Of a stretch of 64,000 bases of DNA, positions 47,701-54,804 are shown one piece after another; positions within the stretch are counted from its first letter, which is position 1; each line of letters begins with the position of its first letter. The DNA comes from Sphingobacterium sp. SGG-5 (GTDB lineage Bacteria > Bacteroidota > Bacteroidia > Sphingobacteriales > Sphingobacteriaceae). The notes under the pieces are model-generated. The model saw nothing but the letters and a program-made list of their open reading frames with translations, had not been told where the DNA came from and made no database searches. A program made the position numbers and the translations under genes. Location of the stretch: assembly GCF_011043525.1 (NCBI RefSeq), contig NZ_JAAKGO010000005.1, positions 124,001 to 188,000 of the forward strand, in the 5' to 3' direction.

Positions 47701-49751
47701 TTCATTTTGATACGGAAATGATCTCTCTCTGATGATACTCCATGGAACTGCACGGATTGTAACATATTTCCCCCTACTCCTACGGCGCCTATACTAATCT
47801 TTGAACTTGTGTTGATATCGCCGTCAATGACGTGATGGGCATCTGTAACACCCGCTTTCCCAACACCCAATAAATCCAAAGAAATACCCTCCGACTCCGA
47901 ATATGTCGCAAAAGACTGTTCACAATCCAACGCACCTGTTGAATAGCAAGCATGATAGACGTTCATTGTTTCTATGGTACCCAGACCTACGGTAGCAGAC
48001 AACCGCTCGGTAATCCGAATACTTGAAAAAGGAGTACCCGATCTGATCGCTAGATAATAATAGCCGTTTTTGTCTTGTACTATCTTGACATCGCCCGTAC
48101 CTGTCGCACCCACAGCCGTATTGCTAAACCGGCTACTACTTGATCTGGAAAGCACAACTGTATTTCCGCTTTTTGCTTCTACCACAAAATAATGGTTGCC
48201 AAACAGGAGATCATCTACCGTATTCCCCAACAGGGAACCGACAGAACCATCCAATAGCTTGCCCAACTGATTAGAATCAAAATCTATACGAACATAAGTC
48301 GTCGTTCCAGCCGACACCGATGAACCAAACCCCATCTCTATATGGGCAGAATAGGCCCCGGATCCAGCAATAAAACCTGAACTTGCTTGTAGTGTTGCGT
48401 ATGTATCATTTTTTCCATCCACCGTATGCTGGGCAAAATCAGCATTTCCGGACGATACGACCTGAATCGCACAACTCTTCTGAGACAACATGGCTGGTGT
48501 TTCAGTCGGTACAACAATATTCGGATTATTACATCCCGACTCCCCGCTATAACGTTGAACATCATAAATACGGATCCCATTACCGACCAAATCCAGTCCG
48601 ACAATAGCATTCAAGCGAACTTCCACCCGGTCAAATATTTTACCTGGGGCAAATGTGAGTGTTGCTGCAGTTTGTGGATTATCGAATAATTCCACAATAT
48701 TGACGCCATTCAACAGTCCATCGGACAAGGTTCTCGTATAAACCGCCTGGTTGCCATTCCATGCCACCACTTGTAGCCCCCCTAGCAAATCCAAATTTGC
48801 TACACCGCCTGAGGCCAGGCCAAGTTTAATATTGAAGGTATGATTAGTGGACGAAGGATTGTTAAAATAGAAAAACTGAGAAAGGCTTCGACCTACAGTT
48901 AGATCTAGCACACCAGATGACTTCAGCTCCGAGTACGTATCCACATCTTGGTCAATCGCTCTTTCCAGCCGCTGATTATCCAAGTCAGCCACCTTTAGCC
49001 CCAACCCACTTCCCCCATCGAAAGAAGTAAAAGTAGGCCGCCCACACGCCAATGGATCTTCGGTATAAGATACAGCAGAATAGGCATCTAAAACATACTC
49101 TTGAAACAACCCGGCTACCGATGTGGACTGATTGGTCAATCTGATCTTATTATATGGACCAGCCGGCCTGATGGCAATAAAGTAATTGCTATTCGCATCT
49201 TTTATCAGCCTAACCCTATCGGTATCAAACCCTTGTGTATTCGTCCTTTTTAAACGAGAAGTTGAATTCTCCAACGCCTCAATCTCGATTTCCTGGTTAC
49301 CCAATAAAACCGCACCCAATACTGTCCCCAGTGATTTTCCCAATGAACCACCTAACAGTGATCGCAGAAGGCTGTTGTCCGCTCCTATTCTTACGTAAGA
49401 CCATTTATTTGCTACCAGTGTCTGTGGAAATGTAAACTCAATTCCTCCTTTGTATCTTCCCAAACTCGCCAATAGCCCCGGTGACGCGTACATCCTTGCA
49501 TATTTATTATCGTCATTTTCGGCATACGTAACATCAACAACGGTCGGTCCAAAATTGCACGGTATTACGCCCAAACAGAGGTCATATCGATTATTCCCCG
49601 ATGTGGTGATTGCAGCTTGGTCAGCTACGGTCTTTGTTTGTCCATTTATCGAACCGGAAAAAAACATAAACAGAAAACAAACCAATGACCAGGTTATATA
49701 GTCATAGTTATAGCCCTTTAATGATTCAGGGCATGGGCTTATTTTTTTCAT
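38739..49751 (-). CDS. Giant modular surface protein (3670 aa), T9SS type B substrate, SprB-like
   Basis: A long signal region ends at 'FFSGSINGQ'. Four tandem modules of ~367 residues follow (about 40-407, 408-775, 776-1142, 1143-1508). Each contains a 'YARMYASPGLLASLG'-like segment, 'SYVRI...SLLGGSLG...LLGN', 'RFYLA/NYFIAI' and a 'FDRVEVRL' segment, and closes with a Cys-containing 'GCPDP'-type junction. Several DUF11 modules follow (~1510-2080), then Ig-like modules, a fifth, diverged copy of the N-terminal module (~2434-2774), more Ig-like modules and three DUF11 modules (~3088-3487). A cadherin-like module ('AVLNNDIKTKW') and the gliding-type C-terminal domain end it ('NVITPNGDNVNDYFVIRGL'). 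Acidic linkers such as 'DTPPDEDPDDEDETPPIPVD' join the last DUF11 units. With PorP/SprF and the OmpA protein it forms a surface-adhesin unit. The ~367-residue module was not recognised. Confidence 0.9.
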   Translation of the reverse strand: MKKISPCPESLKGYNYDYITWSLVCFLFMFFSGSINGQTKTVADQAAITTSGNNRYDLCLGVIPCNFGPTVVDVTYAENDDNKYARMYASPGLLASLGRYKGGIEFTFPQTLVANKWSYVRIGADNSLLRSLLGGSLGKSLGTVLGAVLLGNQEIEIEALENSTSRLKRTNTQGFDTDRVRLIKDANSNYFIAIRPAGPYNKIRLTNQSTSVAGLFQEYVLDAYSAVSYTEDPLACGRPTFTSFDGGSGLGLKVADLDNQRLERAIDQDVDTYSELKSSGVLDLTVGRSLSQFFYFNNPSSTNHTFNIKLGLASGGVANLDLLGGLQVVAWNGNQAVYTRTLSDGLLNGVNIVELFDNPQTAATLTFAPGKIFDRVEVRLNAIVGLDLVGNGIRIYDVQRYSGESGCNNPNIVVPTETPAMLSQKSCAIQVVSSGNADFAQHTVDGKNDTYATLQASSGFIAGSGAYSAHIEMGFGSSVSAGTTTYVRIDFDSNQLGKLLDGSVGSLLGNTVDDLLFGNHYFVVEAKSGNTVVLSRSSSSRFSNTAVGATGTGDVKIVQDKNGYYYLAIRSGTPFSSIRITERLSATVGLGTIETMNVYHACYSTGALDCEQSFATYSESEGISLDLLGVGKAGVTDAHHVIDGDINTSSKISIGAVGVGGNMLQSVQFHGVSSERDHFRIKMKMQVQGTVTADIIGSIIIKAYQGTDEVYSQRLNEKLLPGVDVLQLLSNGQMINVPIAPGKAFDRVAVGIASLVEANVFANPLEVYSIERFSDSCPDPELTWEGKTVSPFNQQDCGTMVTSFEHVNFPFEAITDSPDADTYAILSAGAGLVGGLGTYNSHLELKYAAPVAAHEVSYIRVDSETNLFKSLLGGSLGDALAGVLGSVALGDQYIQVKIKDAAGNQIGATYNSQLGLNTEFVKLVQDVDGRFYLAVTAAYPYQSIRLEYYHRALVGGMGSSSIKVYSMCRETQVDLCEQAAFTSWDGTGIAVDIADITNGGVVNPDFAIDDNSSNYSALNLGLAGIGASVSQTVYFKSKSTTNDSLRVRLQLRNPGILNVDLLGQSRLKLYNGEHLVYNETLATGLINNLDLLALFNSGGVQALTFFPNVVYDRAKIEISSVAGLNASAPIHLYGMSRVTTGCPDPDFMAPPYRSSVCADVVETGTSVADEYDTYAVDDISNAVDGNHNSYASIRSGAGVILGVNNVSGKLTFGYQADVPAGRISYIRIAENSGLLEALLSGSLGNVVGGVVDGILLGNHYFTIDVQDAVGNNLVSGNSQSSFTGANGNIKIVQDKAGRYYIALTADQAYRKVVIKTFTESVVGITAQDNALHVYGMCYETNFDGCAEAVTTSWDGSGLSVGVTGIGEYGVRDAFQVLDNNNNGDFSTLSLGTLNVTGHIQQNIQFNKTIEANSLIKLKMSVGQGSVDAAVFGRMRLIAYNAGVEVYNQTIQNAVIGNVNLAQLFDNGAASEITFSPTVVFDEVALRLDALAGASLLVPNVRLYYITPDCQVANFEAWKSYQEAGTGTAIAQVKGGEEVVYNIHIRNTGTVDLENYIVTDAIPTHTTYVPGSADSNGGAFADGEVTFQNVNVPAGATQVLTFRVKVADNLTGVNKISNVAFVKKDATDPGTGTVPPADPSNPVDPDPTVDPGTTTDIPVQQIKTVTTWKAYAVTGGLSTTSVRGGENVTYTLYIRNVGNQDLTGLTVSDAIPGGTTFQSANNGGIHQDGAVSFSGIDLPVGGTTSVSFVVTVNEDLTGRNTIDNIAYVKETPDDPGTPTTPADPTDPSAGPDPAANPGDPTSIPVDDNFDVVLWKAYKVQMVGTSTFDPAITSVSGGEQVEYTLYVKNRGNKALTNVTLADPLTPGIILEPGYTASTTIATLGVGETKSYAFRVKVDADLTGIQEIRNVATIVSNEISTARESHPPVDNLNPTVPDETKIGTLIAVTHIHDVNIELNGVSDGVNSGMAVLNDKITYTITVTNSGNKNLTALTVVGDVPATTIFDESPSGGVLSANDVVFPPFDLAVGETKTFQYIVGASSITPPTPITNEAVVNFENPQGAPITKSDTHSMPTACTPVLATDLQLADSGPICLGESITLTANLSGLSGLDPTVLSSIIWYSSYNAGTGTLSGEIGVGQSIDVIPTSLVTTYYAAVVSTDYCFQNPPATINVVVNDVPVRPIIASVVTDQFCTGEVVPLTISNVQAGATYTWFRNGTSVGTGTSYDADATGVYTVRASLGACPSEPSVGVDLTVYPRPVANDIQVIGHESAVCEGASVTLQASLVASPSTIVSNPVFHWYSDAALTNRVYTGSTLSIHPATTITYYVTVDGDAVCENAPGTAKEVTINVNPTPIYTINGALSYGIEVGQSVTLPTISTSSAIVTWYDDAGTNMGAITTTRSFDAVGTYTYTAVISEADHCTVSVSVVIHVFSEDACPPVYSRIYATDASSYGVSRLVVPLGAATDIGQAADGDVETHSTLTEGLNLLGGLLTGQTYQTLKWNSAVAAGTPVSVKLGKNLSTVNAVGTLRVVAVDGNGIAVSTVHDVEPKLVEVLGGLNVYEYTFTPVNQNGQAVPYSGVKVYFAGVASILQTAYIYEAYYHQSGTVDCGSEEIFDVLHGIENPISVLGVANILAGVDQAENAVDNDPATYAVMNNIAAVNAKTRLEVLYNIPALVGDKLLINLSTPGALLSVQALQSFTVQPYLGDVPVGQPVSQDGIVLKVDILSGGTEAVVTYTAGHAFDRIKILYGGVADVLTQLRVHDISRQVPAIITGDNNDNKFEICEGGDITIVPADNCTTYRIYSSATAGNIVDVKNLGAGIYTFYVQTVRFGTCEVGERTAIEVTINALPVPPIVVDQVICQTPSASTVSYQVTALPGHNLIFYADQNSTTPLVAVPTANSANVGIYTVYVSQRSAEGCESIRIPVRITVTRTATTADIIVNDVTICEGESLTLSAGSSTVSNPVFKFYTDASLTTQITNVTVAPTTSTSYYVTVSGDGVCENTPGQAAILHVNVVVTAAPTITDAAPEFCISDRKTLADLPVVGTTIKWYAAATGGTALANSTLLQDGVTYYASQRGSNCESVARLAVTPIVKDCTVKLSIKKQADDDRVVAGQNTSFTLTITNNGPGIVEVGDVILLEDIPRAGLEITDFTIASNYGSISVTDNKATITVDNIVPVNGSIIVKVLATVATDAPATISNAIKVWGPDTPPDEDPDDEDETPPIPVDREYNLTITKVADEARVKAGENTTFTVTVRNDGPSAIATGKVIQLGELPSTGLTITGYAITSGSASIVGTGNSATLTTTQVMDVGADIVVKVTALVSADAPATISNAIKVWGPDTPPDDDPDDEDETPPIPVDREYNLTITKVADEARVKAGESTTFTVTITNNGPAVIEIGKAILLGERPGNGVTITGYEMISTNATLSGTGNQATLTTNAKIGVQETIVVRIIAKVDDDAPATITNGIDVWGPDTPPDEDPDDDDDTPEIPVDYPLIEAVDDFAEVKAGLEVKIAVLNNDIKTKWDIDPAKVQIAQQPTFGKVEVLPDGEVIYTAETASLGEVSFKYTVKDIKGRTSNEAIVTVNVIDNPLEIPNVITPNGDNVNDYFVIRGLELYDSVHLTIMNRWGSEVYKNSIYNNEWDGRGLNEGTYFYVLQLSRNGKVTKYTGSILIKRN
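39270..40470 (-). repeat. Three DUF11-encoding repeats, two nearly identical, ~396-bp period
   Basis: Within the giant gene, the sequence around 39600-39800 recurs around 39996-40196 with few, mostly silent, changes (compare TTATATTCCCGATCCAC at 39673 and 40069). A third, more diverged copy lies at about 39270-39500. The period of 396 bases is 132 codons, so recombination between copies would change length without shifting the frame. Confidence 0.75.
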
Positions 49752-49810
49752 AGTGTATCAAAGGTTAGTTATGTAGATTAATAGCCACAATAATGTTAAA
49801 TGTCAAACAA

Positions 49811-49830
49811 ATGTATGACATGTCGTACAT
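49811..49830. promoter_or_regulatory. Operator-like dyad between the giant adhesin gene and the XRE gene
   Basis: ATGTATGACATGTCGTACAT is a 20-base dyad with a single mismatched pair and a perfect GACATGTC core. An extra ATGTCA half (49799-49804) pairs with TGACAT (49816-49821). It lies 60 bases before the giant gene's start and 35 before the XRE start, where a repressor of both could bind. Confidence 0.5.
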
Positions 49831-49864
49831 GAATCAAAATTTATTATGATAATTTTTGTCGTAT

Positions 49865-50095
49865 ATGGCAACAAAAAATCCCAGAAACGAAGAGCTCATC
49901 ACTCTATTCGGGAAAAATGTCAGAAAATACCGATTAGAAAAAGGGTTGACCATGGTCGAATTAGCGCTGATATGTAATGTAGAATACGGCGCTATAAGTA
50001 CTGTCGAGCGGGGGGTTGTCAACTGCTCCATCAGCACTGCCTATGAAATTGCCAATGCCTTAAATGTAACACTCGACAAACTGGTCGAAAAATAA
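49865..50095 (+). CDS. Small XRE-family helix-turn-helix regulator
   Basis: The ATG at 49865 (MATKNPRNEELITLFGKN) is used; an earlier in-frame TTG adds three residues. The 76-residue protein is essentially one XRE domain: 'FGKNVRKYRLEKGLTMVELA' (helices 1-2), 'LICNVEYGAISTVERGV' (turn and recognition helix), 'STAYEIANALNVTLDKLVEK'. It has no sensor domain, so it would act as a simple repressor or as a partner of another factor. It is divergent from the 3670-residue adhesin gene with a 113-base gap and an operator-like dyad in it, so control of the adhesin locus is plausible but inferred. A strong terminator follows directly. Confidence 0.9.
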   Translation: MATKNPRNEELITLFGKNVRKYRLEKGLTMVELALICNVEYGAISTVERGVVNCSISTAYEIANALNVTLDKLVEK

Positions 50096-50105
50096 CGGAA
50101 AAAAT

Positions 50106-50137
50106 AAAAAGGCTATTCGATGGGAATAGCCTTTTTT
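50106..50137. terminator. Bidirectional rho-independent terminator
   Basis: AAAAAGGCTATTC (50106-50118) pairs with GAATAGCCTTTTT (50124-50136) around a 5-base loop. With A-runs and T-runs on both sides it can end the XRE gene on the plus strand and the ompH genes on the minus strand. Confidence 0.88.
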
Positions 50138-50159
50138 AAATATCAAAGGGTGTGTTTTC

Positions 50160-50702
50160 TTATTGGACGCCTAATTTTGTTTTTACATCGGCTGAGATAT
50201 CTTCACCTCCTTGGAAATAAACCACACCACCGGCAGCGATATCTAACACATAGGCGTATCCCTTTTCTTTTGCTACCGTATTGATCGCATTCATCACCTT
50301 AGTCTGAATGGGAGCCATCAACTCTTGTTGTTTCTTCTCGAATTCTTCACGTGCAACCTTTTGTACCTCTTGAATTCGGGTTTGCATTTGTTGAAGCTCT
50401 TGCCCCAATGCGTTTACTTCCGCATCGATCTGATCCTTGTTTGCCTCACTTCTGTTTCTGAGCTTCTCATTTGCTGCAGTTTCTTTCTTCTGGAACTCGG
50501 TATACATCCCTTCTAATTCCTTTTGCTTCGTCTCACCCAACGTTTTCAACTGTTCCTGAGCTGCCTTAAATTCCGGAGTGAGCTGAAAAATCTCTTCCAC
50601 ATTGACATGTCCGATTTTTTGCTGTGCTTGTGTCGTACTTATTAGTCCAAATAATCCTAATGCTACTACCGCTCCTTTTACTAAATTTTTCATTCTTTTC
50701 AT
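50160..50702 (-). CDS. OmpH/Skp-family periplasmic chaperone
   Basis: The ATG at 50702 (MKRMKNLVKGAVVALGLFGLISTTQAQ) gives a signal peptide; another ATG three codons on would serve as well. The product is about 180 residues. The body is a long coiled coil (~45-140, 'QEQLKTLGETKQKELEGMYT', 'ALGQELQQMQTRIQEVQKVA') framed by 'KIGHVNVEEIF' and the C-terminal 'GYAYVLDIAAGGVVYFQGGE', the Skp/OmpH layout. Skp trimers hold unfolded outer-membrane proteins in the periplasm for the BAM machine, encoded two genes upstream. It follows the other ompH copy by about 63 bases. Confidence 0.93.
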   Translation of the reverse strand: MKRMKNLVKGAVVALGLFGLISTTQAQQKIGHVNVEEIFQLTPEFKAAQEQLKTLGETKQKELEGMYTEFQKKETAANEKLRNRSEANKDQIDAEVNALGQELQQMQTRIQEVQKVAREEFEKKQQELMAPIQTKVMNAINTVAKEKGYAYVLDIAAGGVVYFQGGEDISADVKTKLGVQ

Positions 50703-50765
50703 GTTAATACGCTGCAATTACTGCTGTAATTTGAATTGTTTTTGTGTTAATAAATCAGTTGTTAC

Positions 50766-51311
50766 TTATTGTTGTTTACTTTCAGCCAAAGACGGATCAG
50801 GCTTAAAACCTAACTTTGTAATCACGTCATCACTCTTGTCCAGCCGTGGGTTCGCATATAGAAATGTAACTTCGCTGCCTTTATCCAATATAAGGTCGAG
50901 TCCCTGAGCCGCTGCAATGTCCTGAATGGCTTTGGCAACCCGGTCCTGTATAGGTTGGATCAACCGTACCCTTTCTTGAAAAAGTTCACCTTCATAACCA
51001 AATTTCTGGCGTTGGAATTCTTTCACTTCTTTTTCCTTATTCACGATTTCATCTTCCCGTCTACGACGCATATCATCATTCAGAAGAACCTGATCATTCT
51101 GATAAGCCTTATATAATCTTTCGATTTCACCATACTGCTTATCCACTTCCTCCTGCCATTGAACCGATAGATCATCCATTCTTTTCTGCGCAGAAACATA
51201 TTCCGGAACATGTTTCAAAATATATTCAGAATCGACATACGCCAACCGCTGCGCAACTACGGCACTTGTTGCAAATGCTGTGATAATAAATAATATTAAT
51301 AGTTTTTTCAT
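50766..51311 (-). CDS. OmpH/Skp-family periplasmic chaperone (second copy)
   Basis: The 181-residue protein has a signal peptide (MKKLLILFIITAFATSAVVAQ), then 'RLAYVDSEYILKHVPEYVSA' and a coiled coil ('LYKAYQNDQVLLNDDMRRRR', 'EKEVKEFQRQKFGYEGELFQ'). The C-terminal beta part includes 'IAAAQGLDLILDKGSEVTFL'. It is a paralogue of the next gene with low identity. Two ompH genes in tandem after bamA is a common Bacteroidota arrangement. It starts 47 bases after the bamA stop and is probably co-transcribed with it. Confidence 0.93.
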   Translation of the reverse strand: MKKLLILFIITAFATSAVVAQRLAYVDSEYILKHVPEYVSAQKRMDDLSVQWQEEVDKQYGEIERLYKAYQNDQVLLNDDMRRRREDEIVNKEKEVKEFQRQKFGYEGELFQERVRLIQPIQDRVAKAIQDIAAAQGLDLILDKGSEVTFLYANPRLDKSDDVITKLGFKPDPSLAESKQQ

Positions 51312-51358
51312 GACTTCTCTTTTTTTTATGACAACAAAAGTAACAAAAAGTTTAATGC

Positions 51359-53941
51359 TTAAAAACCTCCCATATTTTGTAATATACTAAAGGTAAAACT
51401 TTGCTTCCAATTATTGGATGACATGCCCGGTATCGGATCAAAGGCATGTCCATAATCGATACCCAACATACCGAATATCGGCAGGAAGATACGGGCACCT
51501 ACACCGGCAGAGCGTCTTACTTTGAAAGGATTGACCTCGGAAAATTTATTCCATGTGTTTCCAGCCTCAGCAAAAGCTAACACAAATACTGTGGCTTGTT
51601 CATTTAACATCACCGGATGCCTTAGTTCTACCTGATATTTGCTGTAGATCGGGCTACCCGAGTTAATAGCAATTTGCTGATATCCATTTCCCGTCGACTC
51701 GGGAATAATCGTACCATTTGCGTATCCACGCATGGCAATAATCTCCGACCCCTGTAAGAAGTCAAAACCCTGCATACCGTCTCCCCCAAGCTTGAAGCGT
51801 TCAAATGTCGACGTTGGTGTCCGATCGGTATAGTTACCGAGATAACCAAACTGTGCCTGTGTTTTAAGAACAAGTTTGCCTGCTATTTTCGTATACCATT
51901 GCGAATCGAACTTCCATTTGTGATATTCTGTCCATTTATAACGCACATTATCTTCTGCTGTCTGATAGTTGATATTATTCCAAGCGGAATAAGGAGGTGT
52001 CAACTGTATGGAAAGTCGGATATGTGATCCGGACGTCGGATATATAGGCGCGTCCACCGAATTGCGGCTAATCTCTTGCGTGAAATTGATGTTATACGCC
52101 GTACCATCGGAAAACAAGAAGTAATTTCCATAATTCTGCAGCTTATACCGCTGGAAAGAAAGCGAACTGCTAATCTGGAAATAATTGTCCGGCCAACGCA
52201 AGCGCTTACCCAAACTCGCTGTGACACCGGTCATCCAGATACGATTGAGCTCCGAATCCTTCACCATTTGCTCACCGGTATAATAATTAAACCCTCCATA
52301 AGACGAATTCGATGTATAGGCGCTTAATCCAAAATATACCGGTTTTTTACCCCCTAACCACGGCTCAGAAAATGAAAAGCTATACGATTGATACCTTTTA
52401 CCCGATGTCTGCCCACGGACGCTTAATTTTTGACCGTCTCCACGCGGCAATGGTTTCCATGCATCTTTCTTGAAGAAGTTGCTCGTCGAAAAATTATTGA
52501 ATGATAATCCCAACGTACCGATAATCTGTCCGGCACCATACCCACCGGATAGTTCGACCTGGTCGGAAGGTTTTTCGACCACATTAAATACAATATCGGT
52601 CGTACCTTCCTCATGATTCATGCTTGAGGATGGAATATCAGGTGTAATCTTTTGTTCATCAAACATACCCAGCTGCGAAATCTCACGGATACTACGCATA
52701 ATCAGTTCCCGGGAATACTTCTGCCCAGGTTTCGTATATATAGAACGAAGGACAACGCGGTCGTTGGTGACATCATTACCTTTTACAATCACGTTGTTGA
52801 TGGTATATTGCTTACCCTCGCTGACCTGTATCTCTAAATCAATCGTATCGTTGTATATCTTTTTGATAATCGGATTAATGGTAAATGTTAAGTAGCCATC
52901 ATTTTGATACAGTGCGCTGATATCATCACTGTTGCGTGTTGGCCCTATTAATTTGGTGTGTAACTTTTCTTCGCTATATACGTCTCCTGTTTCGACCCCT
53001 AACAATATATTTAAAATGGAATCTTTATACCGCGTGTTGCCTACCCAATCAATAGCTCCGACGTAATATTTTGGCCCTTCATATATCTTGAAATCAATAG
53101 CAACTTCGTTATCATCATAACGATAGACACTGTCTGATAAGATTTGTGCATCACGATATCCCCTATCTTGCAGCTTCGCTACCATTTTCTCTTTGGCCTC
53201 TTTATATTTATCATCTTTAAACTTTCCCGGCCCAAATATTCTATACCATTTGCGTGGTTTTATACCTTTTAAGTATTTAGTAAGCTGTTTATCTGAAAAA
53301 ACCTCATTGCCGCTGAAGTTGACTTCTCTCACTTTTATCTTCTTATTGCGGTCAACATCTACTTCCACTATTTCATTATTGGGCTGGGTCGTATCTTTCT
53401 TGGTCGTTATTTTAATATCCGGATATAAGAATGATTTCTCTCTTAAAAACCGCTTTATCGTAGCCCGTGTGGATTGTATTAGGTTTTCATTGACGATGCG
53501 CCCGGAACCTTCATTTAATCGCTTCTTGATTTCTTCTGTCTGTGACTTACTTAGGCCATTGATGTCTATTCGTGTCAATCGGGGGCGTTCTTGTACTTTG
53601 ATTTCAAGATAAATATTTTCCCCGTCGATACGGTTGGCCCATAGCTGTACATCTTCAAAAAGATTTTGTTCCATGAGATTCTTTATCACATTCGCGGTCG
53701 CCTCACTCGGTACTTCAATATAATCCCCTACAGTCAGTTTGGAAATAGTCAACAGCACATCTTCGACTAAATACTGAGCTCCTGTAATAGTTACGCCGGC
53801 GATAATATAATCTTTCGGTTGTAAATAGTTTATCTCATTAGGATCGGAAAGGTTTATAGGACCACGATTTCTGATTTGTGAAAATCCATCTGTCCCTATC
53901 AATAAAAAAAATACAGTCGTCAGAAAATATATTTGCTTCAT
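51359..53941 (-). CDS. bamA: BamA, outer-membrane protein assembly factor
   Basis: The 860-residue Omp85-family protein is the core of the machine that inserts beta-barrel proteins in the outer membrane. A signal peptide (MKQIYFLTTVFFLLIGTDGFSQ) precedes POTRA domains in the first ~450 residues ('VTITGAQYLVEDVLLTISKL', 'KVREVNFSGNEVFSDKQLTK', 'YTINNVIVKGNDVTNDRVVL'). The C-terminal barrel has 'VELSGGYGAGQIIGTLGLSF', 'FKLGGDGMQGFDFLQGSEII' containing the RGY-type region ('AMRGY'), and 'GVGARIFLPIFGMLGIDYGH'. It ends in 'FTFSILQNMGGF'. It lies between uppS and two ompH genes, the usual order in this phylum. Confidence 0.96.
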   Translation of the reverse strand: MKQIYFLTTVFFLLIGTDGFSQIRNRGPINLSDPNEINYLQPKDYIIAGVTITGAQYLVEDVLLTISKLTVGDYIEVPSEATANVIKNLMEQNLFEDVQLWANRIDGENIYLEIKVQERPRLTRIDINGLSKSQTEEIKKRLNEGSGRIVNENLIQSTRATIKRFLREKSFLYPDIKITTKKDTTQPNNEIVEVDVDRNKKIKVREVNFSGNEVFSDKQLTKYLKGIKPRKWYRIFGPGKFKDDKYKEAKEKMVAKLQDRGYRDAQILSDSVYRYDDNEVAIDFKIYEGPKYYVGAIDWVGNTRYKDSILNILLGVETGDVYSEEKLHTKLIGPTRNSDDISALYQNDGYLTFTINPIIKKIYNDTIDLEIQVSEGKQYTINNVIVKGNDVTNDRVVLRSIYTKPGQKYSRELIMRSIREISQLGMFDEQKITPDIPSSSMNHEEGTTDIVFNVVEKPSDQVELSGGYGAGQIIGTLGLSFNNFSTSNFFKKDAWKPLPRGDGQKLSVRGQTSGKRYQSYSFSFSEPWLGGKKPVYFGLSAYTSNSSYGGFNYYTGEQMVKDSELNRIWMTGVTASLGKRLRWPDNYFQISSSLSFQRYKLQNYGNYFLFSDGTAYNINFTQEISRNSVDAPIYPTSGSHIRLSIQLTPPYSAWNNINYQTAEDNVRYKWTEYHKWKFDSQWYTKIAGKLVLKTQAQFGYLGNYTDRTPTSTFERFKLGGDGMQGFDFLQGSEIIAMRGYANGTIIPESTGNGYQQIAINSGSPIYSKYQVELRHPVMLNEQATVFVLAFAEAGNTWNKFSEVNPFKVRRSAGVGARIFLPIFGMLGIDYGHAFDPIPGMSSNNWKQSFTFSILQNMGGF

Positions 53942-54030
53942 TATTTTTTATTATGGATGCTAAAGTACATCAAACTCTTGTTAATTTTTGTTAAATAGAA
54001 AAAACGGTTAATACACTTAATACCAACCTC

Positions 54031-54771
54031 TTAATCCGTCTGATCACCAGTCTTCCCAAACCTTCTTTCGCGCTTCTGATAGCTACATACCGCCTCAAAC
54101 AAATCTTCCTTTTCAAATTCGGGCCACATTTTATCGGTAAACCACAGCTCACAATAGGCTAATTGCCAAAGTAAATAGTTGCTGATCCGGTATTCACCAC
54201 TGGTACGAATCATCAGATCAGGGTCGGGGATATCATGTGTATATAGGTGTTTGGCAAATTCTTCCTCTGTGATATCCTCGACATCGAGTGTCCCCGCTTT
54301 CACTTTTTCTGCAATAGCTTTTGTGGCATGTATGATCTCCTTCCTCGATCCGTAACTCAATGCCAGTGTAAGTGTACACTTCGTGTGATTTCGCGTCGCT
54401 TCCATGGCATTAAACAACGTGGTTCGGCAATTGGCAGGCAAATCGTCAAGTTGACCTATGGCATTCAGCCTAATGTCGTGTTTATGAAGTGTATCAAGCT
54501 CTTTATTCAGCGAATTAATCAGCAAGGTCATCAGCGCCTGTACTTCCTTCTTCGGCCGATTCCAGTTTTCCGACGAAAAAGCATACAGCGTCAGATACGG
54601 AACGCCGATTTCAATCGTTGCTTCCAAAGTTGCCCGAACAGCTTTCACACCATTTTGGTGTCCAAAGATACGCAACTTGCCTAACCCTTTGGCCCAACGA
54701 CCATTTCCATCCATAATGACAGCAATATGTCTTGGCAACTTATCTGTATCTATTTTCTCTTTAAAAGCCAT
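54031..54771 (-). CDS. uppS: Isoprenyl transferase (undecaprenyl diphosphate synthase)
   Basis: The 246-residue enzyme condenses isopentenyl diphosphate onto farnesyl diphosphate to make the C55 lipid carrier for cell-wall and polysaccharide synthesis. 'HIAVIMDGNGRWAKGLG' holds the catalytic Asp21. 'HQNGVKAVRATLEAT', 'LTLYAFSSENWNRP' and the C-terminal 'DPDLMIRTSGEYRISNYLLW' with 'AYCELWFTDKMWPEF' are family signatures. Length is normal. It is followed by bamA on the same strand after 89 bases and preceded by the DUF6089 gene after 33 bases. Confidence 0.97.
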   Translation of the reverse strand: MAFKEKIDTDKLPRHIAVIMDGNGRWAKGLGKLRIFGHQNGVKAVRATLEATIEIGVPYLTLYAFSSENWNRPKKEVQALMTLLINSLNKELDTLHKHDIRLNAIGQLDDLPANCRTTLFNAMEATRNHTKCTLTLALSYGSRKEIIHATKAIAEKVKAGTLDVEDITEEEFAKHLYTHDIPDPDLMIRTSGEYRISNYLLWQLAYCELWFTDKMWPEFEKEDLFEAVCSYQKRERRFGKTGDQTD

Positions 54772-54804
54772 TGTCGATAAAACCTCTAATATAGCCGTGA
54801 TGTA

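Noticed and set aside
49856..50095. XRE gene starting at TTG 49856
   Set aside because: An ATG three codons later gives the same protein without a rare start codon.
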